From: Microbacterium sp. LWH11-1.2
GTDB taxonomy: Bacteria; Actinomycetota; Actinomycetes; Actinomycetales; Microbacteriaceae
Direction of reading: 5' to 3'
NCBI RefSeq assembly: GCF_038397745.1
Contig: NZ_CP151636.1
Coordinates: 806,001 to 870,000 of the forward strand
Length of the DNA stretch: 64,000 bases
The translations under genes and the position numbers were made by a program. The notes beneath the pieces were generated by a model. That model ran no database searches, had not been told where the DNA came from, and worked only from the letters and a program-made list of their open reading frames with translations. This document shows, one piece after another, positions 51,766-60,203 of the stretch. Position 1 is the stretch's first letter. Each line of letters starts with the position of its first letter.

Positions 51766-54111
51766 TCATTCGACGACACCGTCATCCGCCCCGATCGGCA
51801 GGAGGAGATACGTCGTCTCCGCGAGGTCGTCGATGCACGATTGCGTGTAGGCGAGTCGTCGATACTCGCCTTTTCGCCAAGACTCCAGATGGTCGTCGTA
51901 GTGCGGGTCGCCCGGGCGACCGCTCTGTCCAGGAGCGTTGATGTAGACCGAGTCGTCCCACTCGCCGACATCGGCGATGAAGCGGAAGCTCGCACCCGCG
52001 GACTGCGTGCCGTCGCTCCTTCTCGACGAGACGGCGACCGTGTCGGGGCTCCCACTCTTCGGAACCGCGTCGAGCGACCACCCGGGATTTGCGGCGCCGG
52101 CCGGATGAGTGAAGGGCATCCGATGGAAATGCCCCCATCGCCATTTCGTCACGTCCGAACCGAACCGTCGGCAAAGGTCTTCGAAAGCATCGGCGAGCGT
52201 CACGTGGACCACCTCGTGGAGGTACTCGCCACGTGACGCGGCCGACTCGAACAGGTTGAGATCCACCTGCGGATCTCCAGCCGATTCCTCGCGCTCCGCC
52301 GGATCGATCACGCCGAGAGCGATCTGCGCGTCCTCGATGTTCAACCCCGCGAGGGCGTCGGCGAGCAGGCGACGACGAAGCGGCCCGCGGAACCAGGTCT
52401 CGAACAGCAGCGCGGCGGCCGAGTCTTCGGTCATTCGGCGATCCCAATTGAGAAGAAGATCGATCGCAAGGCTTGCACGGATGCCCGGGCTCCTCCGTGC
52501 GAGATCATCGACGATCTCGCAGATGCGCACGGCGGGCACGCTCAGGACGTCGGTCTGCAGTTGCGCTGTCGACTCGACGGTCCACTCCCGCTCGGCGCTC
52601 AGTCGCGCGCTGATTCGCTCGTAACGGAACGGAGCGAGCCACTCATGGCCGACAGGGTTCGCACTGACAGGGGAGTCGAGCGGGATGTTGTGCTCGTTGG
52701 CAGTAGCCAGCCATCCTGCGGACGGGTCCACGACGCCCGGCAGATCCGCCGTGCCTCTCAGCTCGGTCCAGCCCCTGCTCGTCTCGGCGGAGATCGGGGT
52801 GAGACCGTCTGCTTCCGTTCGCAGCGGAGTCCTTCCGCTCGCCTGCCAACCGATGCGGCCGTCGACGTCGGCGAACACCTGATTCGTGGTCGGGGAGCCC
52901 CAATGCTCGAGACCCGCTCGGAGCTCCCCCGCATCGCGCGCGTCCAGATTCCTCAGACTGGCCAGGTACGGAGCCATTCCCGGTTCGAGCCATGCTGCTC
53001 TGACCACCACTGCGGTGTTCTCGACCACGTCGCGGTGCACGACAGGTCCGTGGACCGTGAACCTGTTGACACGGTCGACCTCGTCACCGCCATGGACCGA
53101 GATTCGCTCCTCGAGCCGGTCGAACCGCTCCCATCGTCCGTCGAGCCAGTAGCGCTCCGGATCGTCGGGATCGGTGCGGTAGTGGTACACGTCTTCGAGG
53201 TCTGTCGGGAAATAGGTGAGGCCGAAGGCCACGCGTTCGTTGTGACCGATGCTGACCCCCGGAAGAAAGGGTTCGCCGGCGCCGATCACGTCGAATTCGG
53301 GGCACGTGAGATGGACCACGTACCTCAGCGAAGGCAGGGTCATCGCGCGGTGCGGATCACTGGCGAGGAGCGGTCTGCCCGACGATGTGCGATCGCCGGA
53401 GACGACCCAGTTGTTGCTGCCGTCCACGCTCGGCTCGGATGACCGTCTGGCTCTCGGAGCATCGATCGACAACGGGCCGAAGGCCAGGGCGTAGAAGTCG
53501 AGTGCGCGCGAGCCGAGGCCTGCCGAGGGACGCGATCCCAGATCGACGGGCGGCTGCAGCGTCCGACGGAGTTGCTCGACATCCGCCCCCCATCGCGCGA
53601 GCACCTCATCGCGTTCCACTTCCTGAAGGGCATTCTCGAACAGTCCGTGAACGCGGATGCGGCTGATGTCCTCTCCCTTCCACGTCAGCGGACGATATCC
53701 GTACGCGACGAACTCCGGGGGCAGGTCGTCACGAAACACCGCGTCGGCGACGTACGCGTTCACGCCCTCGGCGAAGCGGTCGAGAGCTTCTTCCGCCCGG
53801 GGACCGTACGCAGCGCGATCGACTCGCAGATCACCGCGGAACAGGAACGCTCGACTCGCCTGATCTCGGTCCACCCATTCGGGACCGAACACCTCCGCAA
53901 GCCGTCCGAGCCCCCGGCGCATCCACAGGTCCATCTGGAACAAGCGGTCGCGAGCGGCGACAAAGCCCTGCGCGAAGAAGACATCCGCCGACGACTCCGC
54001 CCGGATGTGCGAGACGCCTGTGCGGTCCACGACGACCGTCACCGGGGCGGCAAGACCGCCGAGATGCGTGTCCGACGACGTGGATGCCGATGAGGTGGAC
54101 GATGTCTTCAC
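51766..54111 (-). CDS. Penicillin acylase family Ntn-hydrolase, no signal peptide
   Basis: A 781-residue precursor of the penicillin G acylase/AHL acylase family. The beta-chain nucleophile is Ser232 in DGSNNWVVSGD, preceded by Gly, so self-cleavage would give chains of about 231 and 550 residues. Other hallmarks are AQGFVAARDRLFQMDLWMRR and ASDPHRAMTLPS. The usual signal peptide is absent: the N-terminus is Ser/Thr-rich and polar, so the enzyme is likely cytosolic. GTG 54111 overlaps the MHS transporter stop by four bases. It should hydrolyse an imported N-acyl compound. Confidence 0.88.
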   Translation of the reverse strand: MKTSSTSSASTSSDTHLGGLAAPVTVVVDRTGVSHIRAESSADVFFAQGFVAARDRLFQMDLWMRRGLGRLAEVFGPEWVDRDQASRAFLFRGDLRVDRAAYGPRAEEALDRFAEGVNAYVADAVFRDDLPPEFVAYGYRPLTWKGEDISRIRVHGLFENALQEVERDEVLARWGADVEQLRRTLQPPVDLGSRPSAGLGSRALDFYALAFGPLSIDAPRARRSSEPSVDGSNNWVVSGDRTSSGRPLLASDPHRAMTLPSLRYVVHLTCPEFDVIGAGEPFLPGVSIGHNERVAFGLTYFPTDLEDVYHYRTDPDDPERYWLDGRWERFDRLEERISVHGGDEVDRVNRFTVHGPVVHRDVVENTAVVVRAAWLEPGMAPYLASLRNLDARDAGELRAGLEHWGSPTTNQVFADVDGRIGWQASGRTPLRTEADGLTPISAETSRGWTELRGTADLPGVVDPSAGWLATANEHNIPLDSPVSANPVGHEWLAPFRYERISARLSAEREWTVESTAQLQTDVLSVPAVRICEIVDDLARRSPGIRASLAIDLLLNWDRRMTEDSAAALLFETWFRGPLRRRLLADALAGLNIEDAQIALGVIDPAEREESAGDPQVDLNLFESAASRGEYLHEVVHVTLADAFEDLCRRFGSDVTKWRWGHFHRMPFTHPAGAANPGWSLDAVPKSGSPDTVAVSSRRSDGTQSAGASFRFIADVGEWDDSVYINAPGQSGRPGDPHYDDHLESWRKGEYRRLAYTQSCIDDLAETTYLLLPIGADDGVVE

Positions 54112-55421
54112 GACCGCGCCGCCGGGACAGCGAGAGGGGACTCGACCGCATGACGGCGACGCACGACGATGTGGAGCCCGATGGCGCCGCCGATCGTGAC
54201 GATGACGAGGGACGCGTAGAAGACGGCGACCGCCCAGGGATTGTTCCCGGTGGAGTTCAGGATCCACTGGGCGATGAATGCGGTCGGTCCGCCGATCAGC
54301 GACGAGCAGAGCTGGTACGAGATCGAGATTCCCGAGAATCGGATCTTCGCGGGGAAGGCATATGCGAGGAAGCTGGCGAGCACGGCGAAGTAGGCGCAGA
54401 TGCTCCCGAACGACACGTACATCGCCAGAGTGATCAGCAGCAGGTCACCGCTCGAGATCGCGGCGAAGTACGGGACGGTGAAGACGAGCGCGGTCGTGAG
54501 ACTGACGAGGATCACTCGCGTGCGTCCCCATCGTTGCGCTGCGTGGCCGGCCAGGAGCTGCGTGAAGAACTGCACGACCGCGGCGCCGACCAGGATGTTC
54601 AGAATGACCTGACGATCGAACCCGAGCGGACCGGTCGCCCAGGCCAGAAGGAACGTGTTGGTGAAGTAGGAGTTCGCGATCGCCATGACGGACACGGCGA
54701 TACCGAGCAGGAGGATGACCGGCGCCTTCGTGAAGACCGCGAGCGCCGGGACCTTCACGACATCTCCGGTTCGCTTCGACTCGAGGAACTCCTCGGACTC
54801 GGAGAGCCGCAGTCGGAGGACGATGCCGACGACCACCAGGAGAATCGAGCACAGGAACGGCAGCCGCCAGCCCCAGCTGAAGAACGCGTCATCCGGGAGC
54901 AGGCCGACGAGGAGGAACGAACCGGTTGCGAGGATCGATCCGACCGGAGACCCCTGCTGCACCCAGGCTCCGGCGATCGTCTTGCGCGTGTCGGATGCGT
55001 GTTCGGTGGCGATGAGGACCGCACCGCCCCACTCGCCGCCGACAGCCAGTCCTTGCGCGGCGCGCAGAACGACCAGAAGCACCGGTGCGGCGAGGCCGAC
55101 CTGCGCATAGGTGGGGAGCAATCCGATCGCCACGGTCGCGCTCCCCATCAGCACCAGGGTGACAAGGAGCACGTTCTTGCGCCCGATCCGATCGCCGAAG
55201 TGCCCGAAGACGAAGGCGCCGAGCGGGCGAGTCAGGAATCCCACCCAGAGGGTCGCGAACGCGGCGAGCAGGCCGGCACCGGAGTCCAACTCGGGGAAGA
55301 AGACCTGACCGAAGACGAGCGCGCTCGCGGTCCCGTAGACGAAGAAGTCGAACCATTCGAGCGAGTTGCCGATGAAGGCCCCGATCACCGCAGTTCGTTC
55401 TCGTTTCGTGCTGCTCGCCAT
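54108..55421 (-). CDS. MFS transporter, metabolite:H+ symporter (MHS) family
   Basis: A 437-residue, 12-helix importer of the MHS (ShiA/ProP/KgtP) type: GNSLEWFDFFVYGTASALVF in helix 1, RPLGAFVFGHFGDRIGRK in the loop 2-3 signature, and RAAQGLAVGGEWGGAVL. MHS members carry organic acids, betaine and similar solutes. Translational coupling to the acylase (GTGA overlap) suggests it imports the N-acylated substrate. It is divergent from the LysR gene. Confidence 0.9.
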   Translation of the reverse strand: MASSTKRERTAVIGAFIGNSLEWFDFFVYGTASALVFGQVFFPELDSGAGLLAAFATLWVGFLTRPLGAFVFGHFGDRIGRKNVLLVTLVLMGSATVAIGLLPTYAQVGLAAPVLLVVLRAAQGLAVGGEWGGAVLIATEHASDTRKTIAGAWVQQGSPVGSILATGSFLLVGLLPDDAFFSWGWRLPFLCSILLVVVGIVLRLRLSESEEFLESKRTGDVVKVPALAVFTKAPVILLLGIAVSVMAIANSYFTNTFLLAWATGPLGFDRQVILNILVGAAVVQFFTQLLAGHAAQRWGRTRVILVSLTTALVFTVPYFAAISSGDLLLITLAMYVSFGSICAYFAVLASFLAYAFPAKIRFSGISISYQLCSSLIGGPTAFIAQWILNSTGNNPWAVAVFYASLVIVTIGGAIGLHIVVRRRHAVESPLAVPAARS

Positions 55422-55501
55422 GAGCTGTCTCCTTCTTCATCGAGGATCGCGGATTCCCGCTTCGACAACTATCCATAGGCCGCAATATTCTGTCTAATGA
55501 C

Positions 55502-55522
55502 TTATTGCGCCGTAGCCAATAA
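55502..55522 (+). promoter_or_regulatory. LysR-type operator TTATTG-N9-CAATAA
   Basis: A perfect dyad TTATTG-N9-CAATAA in the 110-bp AT-richer gap between the divergent MHS and LysR genes. It contains the LysR-type ATTG/CAAT pattern and starts 30 bases before the LysR ATG, suiting autoregulation and activation of the transporter-acylase pair. Confidence 0.65.
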
Positions 55523-55531
55523 CATTTGGGA

Positions 55532-56410
55532 ATGGACAGGCGCGCGCTCACCGTCTTCACCGCCGTTGCCAGCCTCGGATCGGTCAGCGCAGCGGCGAAG
55601 CATCTGCACCTGACCCAACCAGCGGTGTCGAAGCAGGTGGGTCGACTGGAAGCCGACCTCGGTCTGCTCGTCTTCCATCGCACGTCGAGCGGCATGGTTC
55701 CCACAGCAGCGGGGTTGTCGCTGCTCTCGATGGCGTCCGACGTACTCGCCCGGTTCGATCAGGTCGAAGCGGTGCTCGAATCTCGATTCCGGGGAAGGCC
55801 GTCTTTCCGGGTGGCATGTCCGCACGCCACGACCGAGAGCGTGTTGGCGCCCTTTCTCGCAGAGATCGACGTACCGATCGTGGATCTCGAGATCGTGCCC
55901 GCGGCAGAAGTCGATGCCCTTCTGGGCGGCCGCGCCGACCTGGCCGTGAGCTCACTCGTACCGCCAGCGCATCGCCGCCAGATCGCGATCGCGACGGTAC
56001 CGATCATGATCCAGGCCCGTGACGTCCGCACACGATTCCCGGGGGCCGAGTACGGCGATCTCGAATCGATGACGCATGAATCTCTGGTGGTGCCGAGGAG
56101 CGGCGTCGGCGCGGCCGTGATGAGCGCTGTGGCGCATCTGGCATTCCTGATGCCCGTGCGAGATGTGGCTGCCGGATCGGTCGCGCAGGCCTTTGCCGCG
56201 AACGGTCAAGGCTACGCCCTGACGACGGAACCGCTGCGCTTCGGCCTCGACGCCATCCCCGCGCGCGCGAACGGCGTCCCGCTGACGATCACGCTGTACG
56301 CATCGTGGGATGCGACGCACTATGCGACTGACGCACTCGAAGACGTGGCTGCCGACCTCCGATCCTGGCTGCAGGCGCACCCGACCTGGCCGGACTCCGC
56401 GGAGGTCTAG
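55532..56410 (+). CDS. LysR-family transcriptional regulator
   Basis: A 292-residue regulator with the N-terminal helix-turn-helix (GSVSAAAKHLHLTQPAVSKQ) and a co-inducer domain. ATG 55532 is preferred; a TTG two codons earlier is in frame. It is divergent from the MHS transporter-acylase operon and should sense its substrate or product. The end overlaps the convergent AraC gene by four bases. Confidence 0.9.
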   Translation: MDRRALTVFTAVASLGSVSAAAKHLHLTQPAVSKQVGRLEADLGLLVFHRTSSGMVPTAAGLSLLSMASDVLARFDQVEAVLESRFRGRPSFRVACPHATTESVLAPFLAEIDVPIVDLEIVPAAEVDALLGGRADLAVSSLVPPAHRRQIAIATVPIMIQARDVRTRFPGAEYGDLESMTHESLVVPRSGVGAAVMSAVAHLAFLMPVRDVAAGSVAQAFAANGQGYALTTEPLRFGLDAIPARANGVPLTITLYASWDATHYATDALEDVAADLRSWLQAHPTWPDSAEV

Positions 56411-57321
56411 ACCTCTCTGCCTGCGGTGCCCCGGCGCTCCTGCCGCCAGCGCCCAGGGGAGCATCCACGGTTGCGTCGAAATGCCGTGGAGAAAGCGTAC
56501 TCGTTGCTGTATCCGACCTCGGCCGCGATGGCTGCCAGGGTGCTGTCGGTCCGGATGAGGGCGTCTTCCGCGCGCGTCATCCGGAGCTGCGTGAGGAATC
56601 GGACGGGCGGCGTTCCGACCACAGCGCGGAACTGCGCAGCCAGCGCCGCCCGGGAGATTCCCGCACGCTGCGCCATGCTCTCGAGCGTCCACGGGTGACT
56701 GGGGTCGGCGTAGAGCCCTTCGAGGACGCGGCGAAGAGTCGGGAGGCGGAGGGCGCTGTACCAGCCGGGCGCGGAGTCCGACACCTGCCACCACGCGCGC
56801 AGCGTGAATACGAGATTGACGTCCAGCAGCCGATCGAGCAGCGCTCTCTGCCCTTCCGCCGCCCGGTCGACTTCAGCGACGAGCAGGCCGACGGCCATCC
56901 GTTGCGACGGCTCCTGATCATCCGCGCGGACCAGGGCGAACGGGGGAAGGCCGCGCAGCAGCGACTCACCGACACTGCCGTTCAGCGTGTACGCCCCGCA
57001 CATGACCACAGCGGCTCGTTCGGGGTCCTGCACGGGAGACGAGGGTCGCTGACGGGCCTCCTCGATCGGGACGACCGACGCGCCCTGTTCGCTGACCAGT
57101 GCGTACGCCGGTCCCGCGGTCGCCAGGACGACGTCACCGGCGCGGATCTCGACGGGGTCCTCGCCGGCGCGCTCGATCCAGGCGGAGCCCTCGAGGATGA
57201 TGTGCACGGTCAGCGGCCGGGTGCCGCTGAAGCCCAGACCCCACGGCGGCAGGCACTGCAGAACGGAGAACAGTGCGCCCTCGGCCCGTGCGCGAGCCAG
57301 TTCGTCGCTCAGGATGTCCAC
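56407..57321 (-). CDS. AraC-family transcriptional regulator with cupin_6 domain
   Basis: A 304-residue regulator: an N-terminal cupin-like sensor (PLTVHIILEGSAWIERAGED) and a C-terminal double helix-turn-helix (SMAQRAGISRAALAAQFRAV, AAIAAEVGYSNEYAFSTAFR). TAGATT lies seven bases before GTG 57321, suggesting a leaderless start; TTG 57330 is an alternative. It is divergent from the NmrA-like gene and probably controls it. Confidence 0.88.
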   Translation of the reverse strand: MDILSDELARARAEGALFSVLQCLPPWGLGFSGTRPLTVHIILEGSAWIERAGEDPVEIRAGDVVLATAGPAYALVSEQGASVVPIEEARQRPSSPVQDPERAAVVMCGAYTLNGSVGESLLRGLPPFALVRADDQEPSQRMAVGLLVAEVDRAAEGQRALLDRLLDVNLVFTLRAWWQVSDSAPGWYSALRLPTLRRVLEGLYADPSHPWTLESMAQRAGISRAALAAQFRAVVGTPPVRFLTQLRMTRAEDALIRTDSTLAAIAAEVGYSNEYAFSTAFRRNRGCSPGRWRQERRGTAGREV

Positions 57322-57367
57322 GACAGCCAATCTAGACGATCACGAATCTTCTGGAGTGATTCAGACA

Positions 57368-57396
57368 TTGTTCCGTTATCGACAGGTTCGTAGCAT
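57368..57396 (+). promoter_or_regulatory. Promoter of the NmrA-like gene
   Basis: TTGTTC (57368-57373) and TAGCAT (57391-57396) are 17 bp apart, and the -10 box ends seven bases before the ATG at 57404. Transcription would start at or next to the start codon, giving a leaderless message. Confidence 0.55.
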
Positions 57397-57403
57397 CGTG
57401 GTC

Positions 57404-58234
57404 ATGCCCGCATACGTCATCCTCGGCGGCACCGGAAAAGTCGGTCGCCGCCTCACCCGCCTGCTCGAACGCGATGGACACCGCGCACGTGCCGTCAGTC
57501 GACGAACGCCGATCCGTTTCGACTGGAGCGACGACTCCACATGGTCATCCGCCCTCGAGGGCGCGGACGGCATCTTCATCGTCGGCCCCGGCTCCGCCAC
57601 CGACTGGAGCGAGCTCCTCCACCGCCTTCTCGATGTCGCCGCAGAGGCGGGAGTCACGCACGCCGTGCTGCTCTCCGCCCGGGGAGTCGAGTTCCACCCG
57701 GGCGGCGCCGTCGATATGGCCGAACGCACGCTCCGATCCGGCCCGCTGATGTGGACGATCCTGCGGCCGGCGCACTTCGCGCAGAACTTCACCGAGGCCA
57801 TGTTCGCACCGGTGGACGGACGCATCGTCGCCCCGGTCGGCGACGGCGCCGAGCCGTTCATCGATGTCGACGACCTCGCGGAGGTCGCGGCCGTCGTGCT
57901 CACCGATCGAGGCCACGACAACAAGACGCTTGCGCTCTCCGGGCCCGAAGCGATCACCTTCGCAGACGCAGCGGACACGCTCCGTGAGATCAGCAGCGCC
58001 CCCGTGCTGTTCGTCGATGAAGCCGACGATGCGCACGTCGACCGCCTTCGCGCGGCAGGGACACCCGAGGGCTACATCCGCTGGCGCATGGCGATGCTCC
58101 GCGGCATCCGCTCCGGCGCGGACGCGTACACCTCCGACGGCGTGGCCCACGTTCTCGGCCGACCGGCCACCACGTTCAGAGCATGGGCGATCCGAGAGGC
58201 GACCCACCTCGGGGTCGCGCACCGCACGGAATGA
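57404..58234 (+). CDS. NmrA-like NAD(P)-binding SDR protein
   Basis: A 276-residue atypical SDR with GGTGKVGRRL (8-17), the YtfG/NmrA-type ARGVEFHPGGAVDMAE and RPAHFAQNF. Members bind NAD(P)H and act as redox sensors or quinone reductases; no Tyr-x-x-x-Lys is evident. It is divergent from an AraC regulator, a frequent pairing. The hairpin family element begins within its stop codon. Confidence 0.85.
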   Translation: MPAYVILGGTGKVGRRLTRLLERDGHRARAVSRRTPIRFDWSDDSTWSSALEGADGIFIVGPGSATDWSELLHRLLDVAAEAGVTHAVLLSARGVEFHPGGAVDMAERTLRSGPLMWTILRPAHFAQNFTEAMFAPVDGRIVAPVGDGAEPFIDVDDLAEVAAVVLTDRGHDNKTLALSGPEAITFADAADTLREISSAPVLFVDEADDAHVDRLRAAGTPEGYIRWRMAMLRGIRSGADAYTSDGVAHVLGRPATTFRAWAIREATHLGVAHRTE

Positions 58235-58299
58235 AGGAGATCTCGCGATCTGAAGGAGCACCTTCGCGAGCAGGCCCTTCAGACAGCGAGATCTCCTTC
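58233..58299. repeat. Convergent-gap hairpin (GATCTC family)
   Basis: Arms 58233-58256 and 58276-58299 (24 bp) pair at about 22 positions; the outer end GAAGGAGATCTCGC / GCGAGATCTCCTTC resembles the 19132 and 40362 elements. It lies between the ends of the NmrA-like gene and the betaine-binding protein gene, starting at the second base of the NmrA stop. Confidence 0.7.
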
Positions 58300-58327
58300 A
58301 GAACGCGAGCGGATGCTGCGCCTCAGG

Positions 58328-59248
58328 TCAGCTGCTGACGACCCAGTCGAACTGGTCGCCGTTCTCCTCGAGCCAGGCGTCGACGGCTTCGGCCTCGCGA
58401 CCCTCGCCGTACTCGTTCACGACCAGGTCCTCCAGCGAGCCGTACTGCTCGTCATCCAGCACGATCTTCGAGATCAGGTCGGCGGCCTCGGGGAACTCCT
58501 CCGCGAAGCCCTTCGTGCCGAGGAAGTGCAGGCCCTCGGCCTCGCCCATCGCCCCCTTCGGGTCTTCGAGGTCCTTCACGGGGAAGGCGTCGTTGGCCCA
58601 GAACGGACGCCAGAGCGTGACCGCGATGTCCTGCTTCTTCTCGGTCGCCGACTTCAGCTCGGTGAGCATCGCCGCGGTCGAGGAGGTGACGAGCTCGTAC
58701 TGGCTGTCGAGGCCATACTCCGGCAGCATCTTCTGCGTCTGCGCGGTGAGGCCGGCACCCGGCTCGATGCCGTAGATCTTGCCGCCGAGGTCAGCTCCCG
58801 CGAGGTCGTCGATCGTCTCGAGCTCGGAGTACTCCGGCACCGCGATCGTGAGCCGCGCGTTGTCGTAGTACGTGCCGAGGTCCTCGATCGATTCGCCGTA
58901 GGTCTTCATGTACTCGGCGTGCGTGACCTCGGGCCAGGCCGACGGGAACAGGTCGACGTCGCCCTGCGCGAGCCCGGTGTAGAGCGGGCCCGCCTCGGTG
59001 AGCGTCTTGAGCTCGACGTCGTAGCCGATCTTCTCGAGCTGGTCCTGCAGCAGGTACGCGGTACTGAGGCCGTCGGTCCACGACGGGAGGAACCCGAGCG
59101 TGATGGTGCCCTTGTCGCCTCCGCCGCCGGCGCTGCCGCCTCCGCCGAGCTCGATCGTGCCGCCCGCGCCGTCGCTCGCGCAGCCGCTGAGGGCGAGTGC
59201 TCCCGCGGCGCCGATGGCCGCGATGGTGATGATCCTGCGCTTACGCAT
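58328..59248 (-). CDS. Glycine betaine/choline ABC transporter substrate-binding lipoprotein
   Basis: A 306-residue OpuAC-family lipoprotein: signal helix and lipobox LSGC (Cys23), a Gly-rich linker, then ITLGFLPSWTDGLSTAYLLQ, DLFPSAWPEVTH and VTLWRPFWANDAF, whose Trp residues form the aromatic box for quaternary ammonium groups. GAAGGAGCTCC precedes the ATG. It overlaps the permease stop by eight bases. Osmoprotectant uptake. Confidence 0.9.
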   Translation of the reverse strand: MRKRRIITIAAIGAAGALALSGCASDGAGGTIELGGGGSAGGGGDKGTITLGFLPSWTDGLSTAYLLQDQLEKIGYDVELKTLTEAGPLYTGLAQGDVDLFPSAWPEVTHAEYMKTYGESIEDLGTYYDNARLTIAVPEYSELETIDDLAGADLGGKIYGIEPGAGLTAQTQKMLPEYGLDSQYELVTSSTAAMLTELKSATEKKQDIAVTLWRPFWANDAFPVKDLEDPKGAMGEAEGLHFLGTKGFAEEFPEAADLISKIVLDDEQYGSLEDLVVNEYGEGREAEAVDAWLEENGDQFDWVVSS

Positions 59249-60203
59249 TCTGGAGCTCCTTCTCTTCGACGGGCTTCTCCGGCGCCTCGGCGACGGGGGC
59301 GGATGCCGTGGCGACGGCATCCGACTGACGCTGCGCGCCACGACGGCGGATGACCGCCAGCAGGGATGCCGGGTTCTGCCCGAGCGTGCCGAGCGCGGCG
59401 GTGACGCGGTCGAGGAAGACCGCGATCAGCACGACGCCGAGGCCGGCCTCCACGCCCTTGGCGATGTTCACGGTCGAGATCGCCTCGACGACCATCTTCC
59501 CGAGGCCGTCGGCGCCCGCCATCCCGGCGATGACCGCCATGGAGAGGGCGAGCATGATGACCTGGTTGATGCCGGCGAGGATCGTCGGCATGGCGAGCGG
59601 AAGCTGGATGCCGCGCAGGATCTGCCCCGGCTTCGCGCCGAAGGCCTGCCCGGCCTCGACGGTCTCGGAGTCGACACCGCGGATGCCGAGCTCGGTCAGT
59701 CGCACGCCCGGAGGCAGCGCGAAGATGACCGTGGCGACGAGTCCGGGGACGACGCCGATGCTGAAGAACACGATCGCGGGGATCAGGTACACGAACGCGG
59801 GCATGGTCTGCATGAAGTCGAGCACGGGCTTGAGCACCGCGCGGACCGTGGCGTTGCGCGCCGACCAGATGCCGAGCGGCACGGCGATCACGACGGCGAC
59901 GAGTGCGGCGACCAGCACGAGGCCGAGCGTCTGCATCGCGGGGACCCACAGGCCCATTGCCACGATCAGCGTGAACGAGACGATCGTGCCGATCGCCAGC
60001 TGCCACGAGCGCACCGTCCACGCGATGAGCGCGGCGAGCGCGATCACGACGAAGAAGTAGGGGAGCAGGAGCAGCGAGGTGAGTCCGTCGACGAGGAACG
60101 TCACCACGAACGAGACGACGTCGAGCAGGCCGTCGAGGTTGACCTTGACCCAGTCGACTCCGGCTTCGACCCAGCTGCCGAGGGGGATGCGGAAACCATC
60201 CAT
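59241..60203 (-). CDS. Glycine betaine ABC transporter permease (OpuAB/ProW-like)
   Basis: A 320-residue permease with about seven helices and the ProW-type VRAVLKPVLDFMQTMPAFVY and EAA loop VEAGQAFGAKPGQILRGIQL. The C-terminus has an unusual Ala/Glu-rich tail (ATASAPVAEAPEKPVEEKEL). The start overlaps the ATPase stop by one base. Confidence 0.92.
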   Translation of the reverse strand: MDGFRIPLGSWVEAGVDWVKVNLDGLLDVVSFVVTFLVDGLTSLLLLPYFFVVIALAALIAWTVRSWQLAIGTIVSFTLIVAMGLWVPAMQTLGLVLVAALVAVVIAVPLGIWSARNATVRAVLKPVLDFMQTMPAFVYLIPAIVFFSIGVVPGLVATVIFALPPGVRLTELGIRGVDSETVEAGQAFGAKPGQILRGIQLPLAMPTILAGINQVIMLALSMAVIAGMAGADGLGKMVVEAISTVNIAKGVEAGLGVVLIAVFLDRVTAALGTLGQNPASLLAVIRRRGAQRQSDAVATASAPVAEAPEKPVEEKELQNA

